Shown: positions 8,592-16,360 of the stretch, one piece after another
Layout of the letters: every line of letters begins with the position of its first letter
Numbering within the stretch: the first letter of the stretch is position 1
NCBI GenBank assembly: GCA_034189035.1
Contig: JAXHVA010000032.1
Location: 1 to 45,955 of the forward strand
Origin: JAUXFK01 sp034189035
Lineage (GTDB): Bacteria; Desulfobacterota; UBA8473
Direction: 5' to 3'
Length of the DNA stretch: 45,955 nt
The notes under the pieces: model-generated
The model's input: only the letters and a program-made list of their open reading frames with translations
Databases searched by the model: none
Told to the model about the DNA's origin: nothing
Position numbers and translations under genes: made by a program

Positions 8592-9362
8592 ATGAAAGGA
8601 AGGAGAATACAATCTACGATCTTATTGGGGGTCTTTCTAATCATCTATGGTGCTGGATCCACATTTGCAGAAGATTCGGGAAATGCTATCTTACAAGAGA
8701 TAGATGAGATTACAAATGCGCCTTTAGACGAGATGTCGGACATGAGGATTATCCTCTTAGATAAAAAGGGTAATCGTAAAGAAAGGTTGTTAAAGACTTG
8801 GGCGAAGTATTTTAAGGACAAGGACAGTTGGCGTATAATCAAGTTTCTTTCTCCTACAGATGTGCGGGGAGTAGGATTTCTCGTATTAGCCGAAGATAAG
8901 ATGTATCTCTATCTGCCGGCCTTTCATCGGATTCGAAGGATAGCATCTCATTCGAAGAAAGAGAGCTTTATGGGCTCTGATCTCTCTTTTAGCGATATGG
9001 AGACAAAGAGGCTTTGCGAAGACTACGAGGCCCGTTTGTTAAAAGAGGATTCAGATAATTACTTTTTAGAGCTTATCAGGAGGCCGGGTTCGGAGAAACC
9101 ATACTTTCGGATAAAGATGACAGTTGAAAAGTCCAGCAATGTGCCGATCTATATGGAGTCTTTTGATGAAGGCAATAACCTGTGGAAGGTTTGGAAGATG
9201 ACGCCCTATAAATCAGGTAAATACTATACAGTGTCAAGGATGGAGGTTGAGGAAAAGAAGAAAGAACATGTCACAATAGTCGAACGGGAGAACATCCAGT
9301 TTGATCAAGGATTAGAAGACAAGATATTCACACAGCGTTTTCTAAAGAGGAGACCAAAGTGA
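8592..9362 (+). CDS. outer-membrane lipoprotein-sorting (LolA-like) protein
   Basis: 256 aa with a cleavable signal peptide (positive MKGRR, hydrophobic core, STFA|ED at about residue 26). The mature part is the LolA/LolB-like half-barrel called 'outer membrane lipoprotein-sorting protein': DMRIILLDKKGNRKERLL, then KFLSPTDVRGVGFLVL and MYLYLPAFHRIRRIA, all characteristic of the family that travels with RND exporters. It is periplasmic and probably binds a lipid or lipoprotein passed on by the RND protein. GAGGAGGGGAG precedes the ATG. The stop overlaps the next start by 4 bp, implying translational coupling. The cargo is not shown by sequence. Confidence 0.85.
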   Translation: MKGRRIQSTILLGVFLIIYGAGSTFAEDSGNAILQEIDEITNAPLDEMSDMRIILLDKKGNRKERLLKTWAKYFKDKDSWRIIKFLSPTDVRGVGFLVLAEDKMYLYLPAFHRIRRIASHSKKESFMGSDLSFSDMETKRLCEDYEARLLKEDSDNYFLELIRRPGSEKPYFRIKMTVEKSSNVPIYMESFDEGNNLWKVWKMTPYKSGKYYTVSRMEVEEKKKEHVTIVERENIQFDQGLEDKIFTQRFLKRRPK

Positions 9363-10837
9363 AGTTAAAAAACTGTTTAATCTGTATTGTTGTGCCCTTT
9401 TCTGTCTTTATTACCACCTGCCTTGCAATTGCCCAGGTCACTGTAAATACAGAGGGGACACTTCGATTTTTTACTACGCTCTTGCTTTTGGACGATGAAG
9501 ACGGGATATTCTTTGCCCACGAGGCAGGGGATTTCGGGGTTGTAAAGGGAGAGGCAAGGCTTCGGTTTGTTGGAGATGTAACAGATCAGGCCTCTTACTA
9601 CTTGCGTCTTGATTTTATATATAAGGATCCCTCTGAGGTGACAGCCTTGGAAGATACCGAAGGTATAGAGTGGGAAGAGACCGATCCTGTTGATACGAAT
9701 GTTTATGAAGCATATATGAATATCATTGATGCAGGTACAGAGGGCTTAGAACTCAAGATTGGAAAACAGAGAATAAAGTGGGGCTCTGCTGATAAACTCC
9801 ATGTGATAGATAACCTCAATCCAAATGACTTTGCCAACCTGTTTACCTTTGACCTCGATTACTTCGGCGAGAAAATTCCTGTGACTACTATGCTTCTGAC
9901 TTACTATCAGAGCGACTGGAAGCTGGAGAGCGCTTTTATCTTCTCTCCCCATCAAGCCTCCTTTCCCGACGATTACTGGAATAGTATAGAGACAGCCCAT
10001 GGACAGGTATTAGAAGATAAGTATGGCATACCTATCTCCCCTGAGATTATAACTACAAGCCTCGATATCGAAGAAGACCCCAATGTGGGCAGACTCTCCT
10101 TTGGTTTTCGGTTCTCTCGGATAATAAGGAATGTGGATACTGGTTTTTCATACTACAAAGGCTACCTGGATGTCCCTGTGCTGAAACAGAAGGAAGTTTC
10201 GCTGGTACCCGGTTCAACCTCTGCAAGTCTCTCCTATTTTTATCCTGAGATGCAGGTAGTGGGTCTGGATCTAGCTGGTGAGCTAAAAAGCATAGGGTAC
10301 TGGGCGGAGGTGGCCTGCTTTTTCCTTGAAAATTCCAGAGTAAGAAGTATCGTGAACACGTCTGAAGGGACAACGGTTAATCGGTCAAAGTTATTTCAAG
10401 ACCTTTACCCCAAGTGGACAGTTGGCTTTGATTATACCTTTGGAGTTGGAACAGGCCTTTATGTAAACTTTCAGTATAACCATGGTTCCAGTGATGAGGT
10501 CGGTTATAACAATGATGTTGAGAAGAGGTATGACCTTGTGCCGCTCGGATTGATGGGTGAGCCTGAAGACTACTTTGCATCGGATATACGATATGAGATA
10601 CAGAGCCTTGATCTGGCACTGGAACTCTTCTCACTGATTGAAGTTGCAGACTTTGACGATTTTAAGGACAAATCTATATTTGCCTCATTTCCCAAGGTAA
10701 GCTATAAACCAACAGACGGAACCAAACTGGAGATGGGGACCACATTGGGCTATACAAAATCAAACATCTATGATACAAAATTTGGAATGTTAAAGAAATA
10801 CGGCTTTATCTACTTTTTGGCTGAACTCCATTTCTGA
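9359..10837 (+). CDS. DUF1302-like outer-membrane beta-barrel protein
   Basis: 492 aa, GTG start overlapping the upstream TGA. Signal peptide of about 26 residues (FSVFITTCLAIA|Q). The rest consists of alternating amphipathic strands ending in an aromatic residue (FIYFLAELHF at the C-terminus), the hallmark of outer-membrane barrels. The segment EAYMNI...LELKIGKQRIKWGSADKLHVID is typical of the DUF1302/porin-like proteins encoded with RND and LolA-like proteins. It probably forms the outer-membrane station of the export system encoded by the two preceding genes. Substrate unknown. It ends 42 bp before the convergent thi4 stop. Confidence 0.78.
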   Translation: MKLKNCLICIVVPFSVFITTCLAIAQVTVNTEGTLRFFTTLLLLDDEDGIFFAHEAGDFGVVKGEARLRFVGDVTDQASYYLRLDFIYKDPSEVTALEDTEGIEWEETDPVDTNVYEAYMNIIDAGTEGLELKIGKQRIKWGSADKLHVIDNLNPNDFANLFTFDLDYFGEKIPVTTMLLTYYQSDWKLESAFIFSPHQASFPDDYWNSIETAHGQVLEDKYGIPISPEIITTSLDIEEDPNVGRLSFGFRFSRIIRNVDTGFSYYKGYLDVPVLKQKEVSLVPGSTSASLSYFYPEMQVVGLDLAGELKSIGYWAEVACFFLENSRVRSIVNTSEGTTVNRSKLFQDLYPKWTVGFDYTFGVGTGLYVNFQYNHGSSDEVGYNNDVEKRYDLVPLGLMGEPEDYFASDIRYEIQSLDLALELFSLIEVADFDDFKDKSIFASFPKVSYKPTDGTKLEMGTTLGYTKSNIYDTKFGMLKKYGFIYFLAELHF

Positions 10838-10879
10838 TGTATTGTCCGATTTCTTATTCACTCTGCTTTAAAGGGATCG

Positions 10880-11671
10880 CTATTTCTTCAATTTTTCAGC
10901 CACAATCGTTGCGATTTTTTTTCCTGAAAGAAGCATGCCTCCGAAGATTGGACCCATTCGCGGCCCTCCGAAAGCGTTGTTTGCTGCCATACCCGACACA
11001 TAGAGCCCGGGAAAGACCTCTCCTGTATTGGCAATTGTAAATTGTTCTCCCTCTTCTGCCCAAAGCGGCATTTCACCAATAACATCACCGGTTTTTGTGT
11101 TTAGCCTTGCATTCATTTTTCGTGTAACAATCTGGCAGATCTCTGCTGGATGGCCGGTTCCATCCACAACACAGGAGGCCTTTATGCCGAGGGGATCTAC
11201 GTGGAGTTGTAGGTTCTCTACTGGAGACCAGTTGAGAACAAGGCCGGCTACCTCCATCTGATTGTCTCGCTTTCTGAATAAGACATCCACAACTTTTATT
11301 AAATTGAATATAATGGTCCCTGCTTTCACACAGCAGGAGATTATCGTAGATGTAGCTTCCACACTGTCCATTGTGTAATAGCCGTCTCCCTTAGCGCGAC
11401 AGCCCACCCCGATTTCTTCAATAATTTTAAGTGCATCGTCCTGTATTGCAATCTCATTGAACATCATACCTCCACCCCACATCCCTCCCCCAGGGGCAAG
11501 CTTCGATTCAAAGATAACCGCCTTGATGCCTGCCTTGCCCAGATAGTATCCGGCAACCATATTGGCTGGACCTGCGCCTACCATAGCAACATCTACTTCG
11601 AGACTGTTCAGTAATTTTTCCTTATATTCTTCAATAATAGCTCTTGAAATGGCCACATCGTCTAGTGACAT
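10880..11671 (-). CDS. thi4: Thi4-type thiamine thiazole synthase (probably sulfide-dependent)
   Basis: FAD/NAD-fold enzyme making the ADP-thiazole precursor of thiamine from NAD, glycine and a sulfur source. The chosen ATG (MSLDDVAIS) has GGAGGTG six bases upstream; a start 21 bp further up lacks one. Signatures: Rossmann VAMVGAGPANMVAGYYLG; FESKLAPGGGMWGGGMMFN; DGTGHPAEICQIVTRK; and the C-terminal AANNAFGGPRMGPIFGGMLLSG. In yeast Thi4 the sulfur-donating Cys205 follows a TGHDG motif by eight residues; here that place is Val, so it is unlikely to be the single-turnover type, and a sulfide-dependent catalyst fits an anaerobe. No TPP riboswitch was recognised upstream. It is a single-gene unit. 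Confidence 0.9.
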   Translation of the reverse strand: MSLDDVAISRAIIEEYKEKLLNSLEVDVAMVGAGPANMVAGYYLGKAGIKAVIFESKLAPGGGMWGGGMMFNEIAIQDDALKIIEEIGVGCRAKGDGYYTMDSVEATSTIISCCVKAGTIIFNLIKVVDVLFRKRDNQMEVAGLVLNWSPVENLQLHVDPLGIKASCVVDGTGHPAEICQIVTRKMNARLNTKTGDVIGEMPLWAEEGEQFTIANTGEVFPGLYVSGMAANNAFGGPRMGPIFGGMLLSGKKIATIVAEKLKK

Positions 11672-11792
11672 CTTTTTGCACCTCCACATCAATTATTATC
11701 AATTTAAATAAAAAGCAATATCAACCATGTTTTTTTCTTTTATAAAATGTCATTTTGTAAGTTGCAGATATCATAGGTGCCCGGTTTTGCAC

Positions 11793-12167
11793 TTAGAGTA
11801 AAGTTGCGAAAACCTCACATCTACGGCAGACCTTTATTTTTTCTTTCCAGTCCTTGTAGACAATCCCTTCACAGATGATTCCATTGATAAACCAGCAGAA
11901 CTCTCCTGCCTGTAATTCCCAGGCAGGGCATTGACTTTTGTACTGAACAGTGCAATTCTTTATTGCCCAGCAAGGAATTTTTTCTTTAACGATACCCGTC
12001 TTTGTACTGACCAAAAAAAGTATCTGCCGTTCCACAGAGGCAGGAATTGTCCGCCATCCCTGCTCATAGCTGTGTATTGCTTTTAGAGATGTACAAAGGA
12101 GTTCAGCGAGTTGTCTTTGTGTCTTACCCAGCTTCTTACGCGCTTTTAAAAACTCTTCACGATTCAC
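11793..12167 (-). CDS. XRE-type helix-turn-helix protein with cysteine-rich two-CW domain
   Basis: About 124 aa from the preferred GTG at 12167 (GAGG at normal spacing, product VNREEFLKARKKLGKTQ); a GTG at 12221 would add 18 residues but overlaps a palindrome. Residues 1-55 form an XRE/Cro-like HTH (GKTQRQLAELLCTSLKAIHSYEQG). The C-terminal half has paired Cys-Trp motifs (PCWAIKNC, CPAWELQAGEFCW) and ends CEG...CRRCEVF, the 'two-CW' arrangement found in deltaproteobacterial HTH proteins. The cysteines may hold Zn or Fe-S. Likely a small metal- or redox-responsive DNA-binding regulator. It lies next to thi4 on the same strand with about 120 bp between; the target is unknown. Confidence 0.72.
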   Translation of the reverse strand: MNREEFLKARKKLGKTQRQLAELLCTSLKAIHSYEQGWRTIPASVERQILFLVSTKTGIVKEKIPCWAIKNCTVQYKSQCPAWELQAGEFCWFINGIICEGIVYKDWKEKIKVCRRCEVFATLL

Positions 12168-12215
12168 AAGAGCCTCAAAAACAGTATTTTGATTTTTTAT
12201 AATAGTACTTATACA

Positions 12216-12230
12216 TGCCACAATGTGGTA
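12216..12230. promoter_or_regulatory. palindrome upstream of the HTH/two-CW gene
   Basis: TGCCACAATGTGGTA: arms CCACA and TGTGG around a central A. It covers the alternative GTG start at 12221, which favours the downstream start at 12167 and makes this a candidate autoregulatory operator about 50 bp upstream. Confidence 0.4.
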
Positions 12231-12393
12231 TTTTTTTCAAGAAAAAAATGAGCCTTTATCTACAAAAATACGTTCAATCTACAAAGCTCCTTTCCTCACT
12301 CCCAGTAAAGTCTTTTTGACTCATCTAGAAACTATCATTAAAATTTGAGTAATCAAATTTATTCTGTGTCAAACTCTCATATTTTCTCTTTTT

Positions 12394-12500
12394 CTTTCTT
12401 AACTCGCTTGGATCCTCAGACAGTAAACGCAATAATATTTGTTTTATGAAGAAGCGGCTCTTTTCAAGAAGCTAAGCTGTTCCAAGTGTTTTAAATAGTG
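12394..12500 (+). repeat. dispersed leader element, degenerate copy C (right half)
   Basis: TTTCTTAACTCGCTTGGATCC at 12394-12414 matches the middle of copy B (CTCTTAACACTCACTTGGAT), and 12454-12500 (GCGGCTCTTTTCAAGAAGCTAA, GCTGTTCCAAGTG) matches its right end. The left half is not recognisable. It lies about 130 bp before the acyl-CoA synthetase. The rest of 12231-12627 holds no gene I can support. Confidence 0.5.
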
Positions 12501-12627
12501 TCTCGATCCTTCGGTCATAAATCGCTTTACAAATCCTATTGCTGTTGGTAATCTGGCACAAACTGTTTTTACAATCATACTTTTAATCAAGGTATGAGAG
12601 TTTATATAGCAAAAGGAGGTGTAAAAA

Positions 12628-14223
12628 ATGGCAATTAACCTAAGAGAAAACTTGATGAGAAGACAGTGCTTAGGGGATGGTTTTAGAAGGGCATCTATAA
12701 GATGTCCTTCTAAATATGCACTCATTGCCTGTTATAGTGATGAAAAGACGGCTTATTATACTTATCGGGAACTCAATGAAAAGATAAACAGGGTTGCCAA
12801 CAGCCTTCAGGCCCTGGGAACGAAAAAGGGTGACAGAGTCGCAGTCTTATCACGGAACAATGCTGATTTTCTTATACTAACATATGCCCTTATAAAGATA
12901 GGCGCTTGGTATGCACCAATCAATTTTATGCTTAGAGGCCCGGATATAGAGAGACTAATCGATTTTGCTGAACCGAGATTCTTCTTTGTGGAAGATGCCT
13001 TTGTCGACCTCGTAAAGGGGATGATCTTTAATACGAAAAGCATCGAGAAATTTGGATACATAAGTGTCTTTGGAGGCACCAGGCCTGAGGGATGGATCGA
13101 TTTAGGTGAGCTAATGGAAGGGGATGATCAAGAACCGGATGTGATAATAGACGATGAAGATGTCGCTACTCTTTTATTTACCAGTGGGACAGAGGCGGAT
13201 CCAAAAGGCGTTTTGACCACGCACAAGAATTTTTATGCATCTATACAGACCCATCTTATAAATATAGGGTTTTCTCAAGAAGACGTCTTTCTCTTATCCC
13301 TTCCTATCATTCATATGGGAGGCTTCTTCCTGGCTATTATGGGAAGTATAATCGGACAGACTCTTGTATTGACCTATTTACCTGATCCATCTCAAATGCT
13401 GAAGCTTATAGATAAATACAAAGTGACTACCACAGGACTACCTCCAACGCTATATGTCGCAATTTTAGCAGTTCCTGATTTAAAGAAGTACGATTTGTCC
13501 TCTGCAAAGAGATTTATTACCTGGTCTTCAACCATACCGAAGGCCATGGTCGATGGTTGGAATGAGATTGCACCTCACCTGAGTTTTCATACACTTCAGG
13601 GCTCAAGCGAATCCTCGGCTGCTGCCATAACTGGAAGCTGGTTCAAAAAATGGGAGGATATTCCGAATCAAGATGGTCGTTGGGTAGGAAAGGCAGTGGC
13701 ATTTGGTTGCGATATAATGCTAGTGGATGACGACGATTGTGAGGTTCCGGTTGGAGAGGCGGGAGAGGAAATAATCAGAGGTCCTGTCGTGATGAGGGGC
13801 TACTATAAGAATGAAGAGGCAAACAAAAAGTCCTTTTGTAATGGATGGTTCCATACAGGAGATATCCTTTTTAAGGATGAGAATGGAGACTATTTTTTTG
13901 CCGATCGAAAGAAGGACATGATAAAGACCGGGGGTGAGAACGTATTTTGCCAGGAAGTGGAAAATATTATTGGTACTCATCCGGATGTTGTGCTCTGTGC
14001 TGTTTTCGGATTACCCGATGCTCGCTGGGGTGAGGCTGTAACCGTAGCTGTTGTGCCTAGGCCTGGTGTAACCTTAACAGAAGAAAAGATCATATCCTTT
14101 TGCAAGGAGCGACTCCCTAGTTTTAAAGTACCAAAACGGATATTTTTCAGGGAAACCTTACCGATAAGTGCTGCCAATAAAATCCTCAAAAGGGATTTAA
14201 AGAAAGAGTACATGTCTCTTTAA
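12628..14223 (+). CDS. AMP-dependent acyl-CoA synthetase/ligase
   Basis: 531 aa ANL-superfamily enzyme that activates a carboxylic acid to acyl-AMP and then acyl-CoA. AAAGGAGGTG sits at ideal spacing before ATG. Core motifs are present: P-loop-like TSGTEADPKGVLTTH (about 185-199), GWFHTGD (about 407-413), DRKKDMIKTGGENVF (about 426-440, hinge) and the catalytic C-terminal Lys in ANKILKRDLKK (about 517-520). It resembles medium/long-chain fatty-acid or cyclohexane/benzoate-type ligases; the substrate cannot be read. The gene stands alone, preceded by a degenerate copy of the dispersed leader element and followed by a strong terminator. Confidence 0.9.
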   Translation: MAINLRENLMRRQCLGDGFRRASIRCPSKYALIACYSDEKTAYYTYRELNEKINRVANSLQALGTKKGDRVAVLSRNNADFLILTYALIKIGAWYAPINFMLRGPDIERLIDFAEPRFFFVEDAFVDLVKGMIFNTKSIEKFGYISVFGGTRPEGWIDLGELMEGDDQEPDVIIDDEDVATLLFTSGTEADPKGVLTTHKNFYASIQTHLINIGFSQEDVFLLSLPIIHMGGFFLAIMGSIIGQTLVLTYLPDPSQMLKLIDKYKVTTTGLPPTLYVAILAVPDLKKYDLSSAKRFITWSSTIPKAMVDGWNEIAPHLSFHTLQGSSESSAAAITGSWFKKWEDIPNQDGRWVGKAVAFGCDIMLVDDDDCEVPVGEAGEEIIRGPVVMRGYYKNEEANKKSFCNGWFHTGDILFKDENGDYFFADRKKDMIKTGGENVFCQEVENIIGTHPDVVLCAVFGLPDARWGEAVTVAVVPRPGVTLTEEKIISFCKERLPSFKVPKRIFFRETLPISAANKILKRDLKKEYMSL

Positions 14224-14236
14224 AGACTACCCTGCT

Positions 14237-14269
14237 AATACGTATGGGGGAAGTACCCCCATACGTATT
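14237..14269 (+). terminator. terminator of the acyl-CoA synthetase gene
   Basis: A perfect 14-bp stem (AATACGTATGGGGG with CCCCCATACGTATT) around a 5-nt loop, 13 bp after the stop, followed by GCTGTATTTTA. The U-tract is short and offset by four bases. It could also act for transcripts coming from the right. Confidence 0.75.
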
Positions 14270-14367
14270 GCTGTATTTTAATGGGTGTATCGTTTATGAT
14301 GGGTAGTAAAAAAATCCTTTGTATGTTTGGCACAAGGAAATTCTTATGTTTTTGATAGCGAAAAAGA

Positions 14368-14649
14368 TTAGGCATGCATGCTTCTCTTAGATGCCTTAAG
14401 AGGGTTTAATTTGTTTTTTGTTATCCCATTTTCTTTTTTTACATGCGTGGCTAGATTGCAATTTCCGGTCGACCATTTGCTTGCAGGCTCGGCACATGAC
14501 TTACAATATATGCCTGTGGGATACTCTTCAGTCATATCACAGCCATTGCATGAATCTACAATTGGGTAGCATCTTCCTCCATTAAAAGAGCAACCCTTCT
14601 TCTTCATGAATATACAATTCGCCCCTTCTTTTACACTATTACAAATCAT
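14368..14649 (-). CDS. PxxKW-family cysteine-rich protein
   Basis: 93 aa with 11 cysteines in the first 66 residues: CNSVKEGANC, GCSFNGGRC, SCNGC, YCKSC, then EPASKWSTGNCNLATH, the P-x-x-K-W signature that names this deltaproteobacterial family. The C-terminal 25 residues are basic and Cys-free. The spacing suggests a Zn- or Fe-S-binding protein; the molecular role of the family is not established. ATG is preceded by TAGGAGGAAGC. The 5' region carries two exact 62-bp repeats, each a hairpin followed by a U-run on this strand, which probably control expression. Confidence 0.75.
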   Translation of the reverse strand: MICNSVKEGANCIFMKKKGCSFNGGRCYPIVDSCNGCDMTEEYPTGIYCKSCAEPASKWSTGNCNLATHVKKENGITKNKLNPLKASKRSMHA

Positions 14650-14691
14650 CTTTGCTTCCTCCTAATCCTTATTTATTTTAAATAGAGTTTT

Positions 14692-14753
14692 TATAAAAAA
14701 ACCGAATCACCTGTATATCCAAAGCTGCAAAATCGAGGTTGGCAACTCGGTAT
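14692..14753 (-). repeat. 62-bp tandem unit 1, hairpin plus U-run
   Basis: Identical over 62 bp to 14794-14855. Read on the minus strand it begins ATACCGAGTTGCC and ends GATTCGGTTTTTTTATA: ACCGA pairs with TCGGT, an inner ACCT pairs with AGGT, and seven U residues follow. That is the shape of an intrinsic terminator or attenuator, 42 bp before the PxxKW start codon. Confidence 0.75.
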
Positions 14754-14793
14754 CTTTAACAAGAATACTAAAAGCAAAACAAATTCAGTCTTA

Positions 14794-14855
14794 TATAAAA
14801 AAACCGAATCACCTGTATATCCAAAGCTGCAAAATCGAGGTTGGCAACTCGGTAT
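14794..14855 (-). repeat. 62-bp tandem unit 2, hairpin plus U-run
   Basis: Exact second copy of 14692-14753, separated from it by 40 unrelated bases. Two identical terminator-like units in series upstream of one gene suggest a tandem regulatory RNA or two copies of a small RNA. No known riboswitch core was recognised. Confidence 0.75.
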
Positions 14856-15194
14856 AAATTTATATTTAATAATCGAAAGGAATTACCTAAAACTTGAATT
14901 TTATTCAAAAAAAATTTTTTGTCAAGAAATTAATTGGCTAAAAATTTAAAATTTTAATATGTAGAAAATAATCCTGGAATTTTGCGTTAGGTGTATAGAT
15001 GAAAGAGACTTGCCAGAAAATCACCTATACGATTTTACCTAAAACCTCTCAGTGGGCTTCAAGTTTCTAAGGGACTTTTTTGTAAAGAGTCGTTGGGGTT
15101 TACTGATTGAAGTCAATAGCCATTAAATTTTTTAAGGGAAATTGCCCGCTGTCATGCAATAATTTATTATACTCTATACGATGGTTGTTATGTA
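14856..15194. other. AT-rich non-coding region between the tandem repeats and the aminopeptidase
   Basis: About 340 bp between the tandem units and the end of the aminopeptidase gene. No open frame or clear hairpin of note. It should hold the promoter for the tandem units and PxxKW gene; none was identified with confidence. Confidence 0.35.
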
Positions 15195-16289
15195 CTATGG
15201 CAAGTCGATAAACCGACCGTTTTTTTGGAACAGCTTTCCATCTATATAAATCTCACCGTCCTGTCTGAGGTCTTTTATCATATCCCAATGGAGGGCTGAC
15301 TTGTTTAGCCCTCCTGTCTCAGGGTATGAATTGCCCAGGGCGATATGGATAGTCCCCCCGATCTTCTCATCGAACAGGATGTTCTTAATGCACCTTGTGA
15401 TCCCCCAGTTATTTCCAATTCCCAATTCTCCTACGTACGAAGCTCCCTGGTCTATCTCTAGCATCCTATGGAGAAATTTCTCATTCTTTGCTGCAGAAGC
15501 ATCTGTTACTTTACCGTTTTTAAATATCAGGCGGATACCACTTATCTCCTTTCCCTGATAAGAGGCTGGAAAGGAAAACTCTATGTGACCTTGAACCGAA
15601 TTTTCTATCGGGCCTGTAAAGACCTCTCCGCTTGGCATATTGTAATGTCCGTCACTGTTAATAAATTTCCTTCCAGTAACAGACATTTGAATATCCGTGT
15701 CCTTGCCGATGATATGGATGATCTGAACAGTATTGAGAATGTCAACGATCTTTTGCTGATTTTTTGAGACCTGCTTCCATTGTGAGATAGGGTCATCTCT
15801 GTCAGCAAAGGTAGCGCTGTAAACAAAGTCCTCAAACTCTTCCAGTGACATCTCAGCATCTTGAGCATATGCCTCTGTAGGAAACAGGGTAAGTGCCCAC
15901 CTGTTCTTTTTGAGGATAATATCCTTCAACGGCTTTATTGCCAGGCTAAATGAAACTTGTTTTTGAGGCTCTACGTTGGTCAATACACTGGTATTGGACT
16001 CACTCTGTATAGCTATAGAGGCATCGGAATTCTCTGCTTCATACATATCTATCAAAGAGAGGTGACTTAGCTGGTCATCACCTGCATGATCGAAGAATAT
16101 TTTTTGAATCTCAGGGAGGCTGATCTTGAGCCTGGGGTATGCGCCCCTTTGAAGGATCTTCTTATAGATCTCCTTGACAAGAGGGGAAGCCAGTGAAGAT
16201 CCGGATACGAGAACCGTCTCTTTCTCTTTGACCTCTATAGAGTAATCTACCAAGATTCTTGCCAGTCTTTCGATCCTGAGATCCATCAT
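15195..16289 (-). CDS. M29-family metallo-aminopeptidase
   Basis: 364 aa, the family length. Dinuclear-metal exopeptidase of the thermophilic aminopeptidase type (AmpS/AmpT), cytoplasmic, removing N-terminal residues from peptides. N-terminal MDLRIERLARILVDYSIEVK and VLVSGSSLASPLVKEIYK are typical; the C-terminal domain has the metal-binding segments PSGEVFTGP, ELGIGNN and LHWDMIKDL, with the conserved ending GEIYIDGKLFQKNG. GAGGAG precedes the tandem ATG ATG. It is 71 bp downstream of the GTPase gene on the same strand, so they may be cotranscribed. Confidence 0.9.
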   Translation of the reverse strand: MMDLRIERLARILVDYSIEVKEKETVLVSGSSLASPLVKEIYKKILQRGAYPRLKISLPEIQKIFFDHAGDDQLSHLSLIDMYEAENSDASIAIQSESNTSVLTNVEPQKQVSFSLAIKPLKDIILKKNRWALTLFPTEAYAQDAEMSLEEFEDFVYSATFADRDDPISQWKQVSKNQQKIVDILNTVQIIHIIGKDTDIQMSVTGRKFINSDGHYNMPSGEVFTGPIENSVQGHIEFSFPASYQGKEISGIRLIFKNGKVTDASAAKNEKFLHRMLEIDQGASYVGELGIGNNWGITRCIKNILFDEKIGGTIHIALGNSYPETGGLNKSALHWDMIKDLRQDGEIYIDGKLFQKNGRFIDLP

Positions 16290-16360
16290 GATTAAACTCC
16301 TCTATTTTTTTGGATATCGATGGGAAGTGAGTGGATTTTTTCTTTACACTTGATTCCTTT

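Noticed and set aside
10053..10634. Minus-strand open frames opposite the DUF1302 barrel gene
   Set aside because: Shadow frames of a well-supported coding region; no family motifs or start signals.
11672..11792. TPP riboswitch upstream of thi4
   Set aside because: No CUGAGA or ACCUGA core motifs and the region is too short.
14692..14855. CRISPR-like array
   Set aside because: Only two units, each 62 bp (too long), with a single 40-bp spacer and no cas genes; hairpin plus U-run fits a regulatory RNA better.
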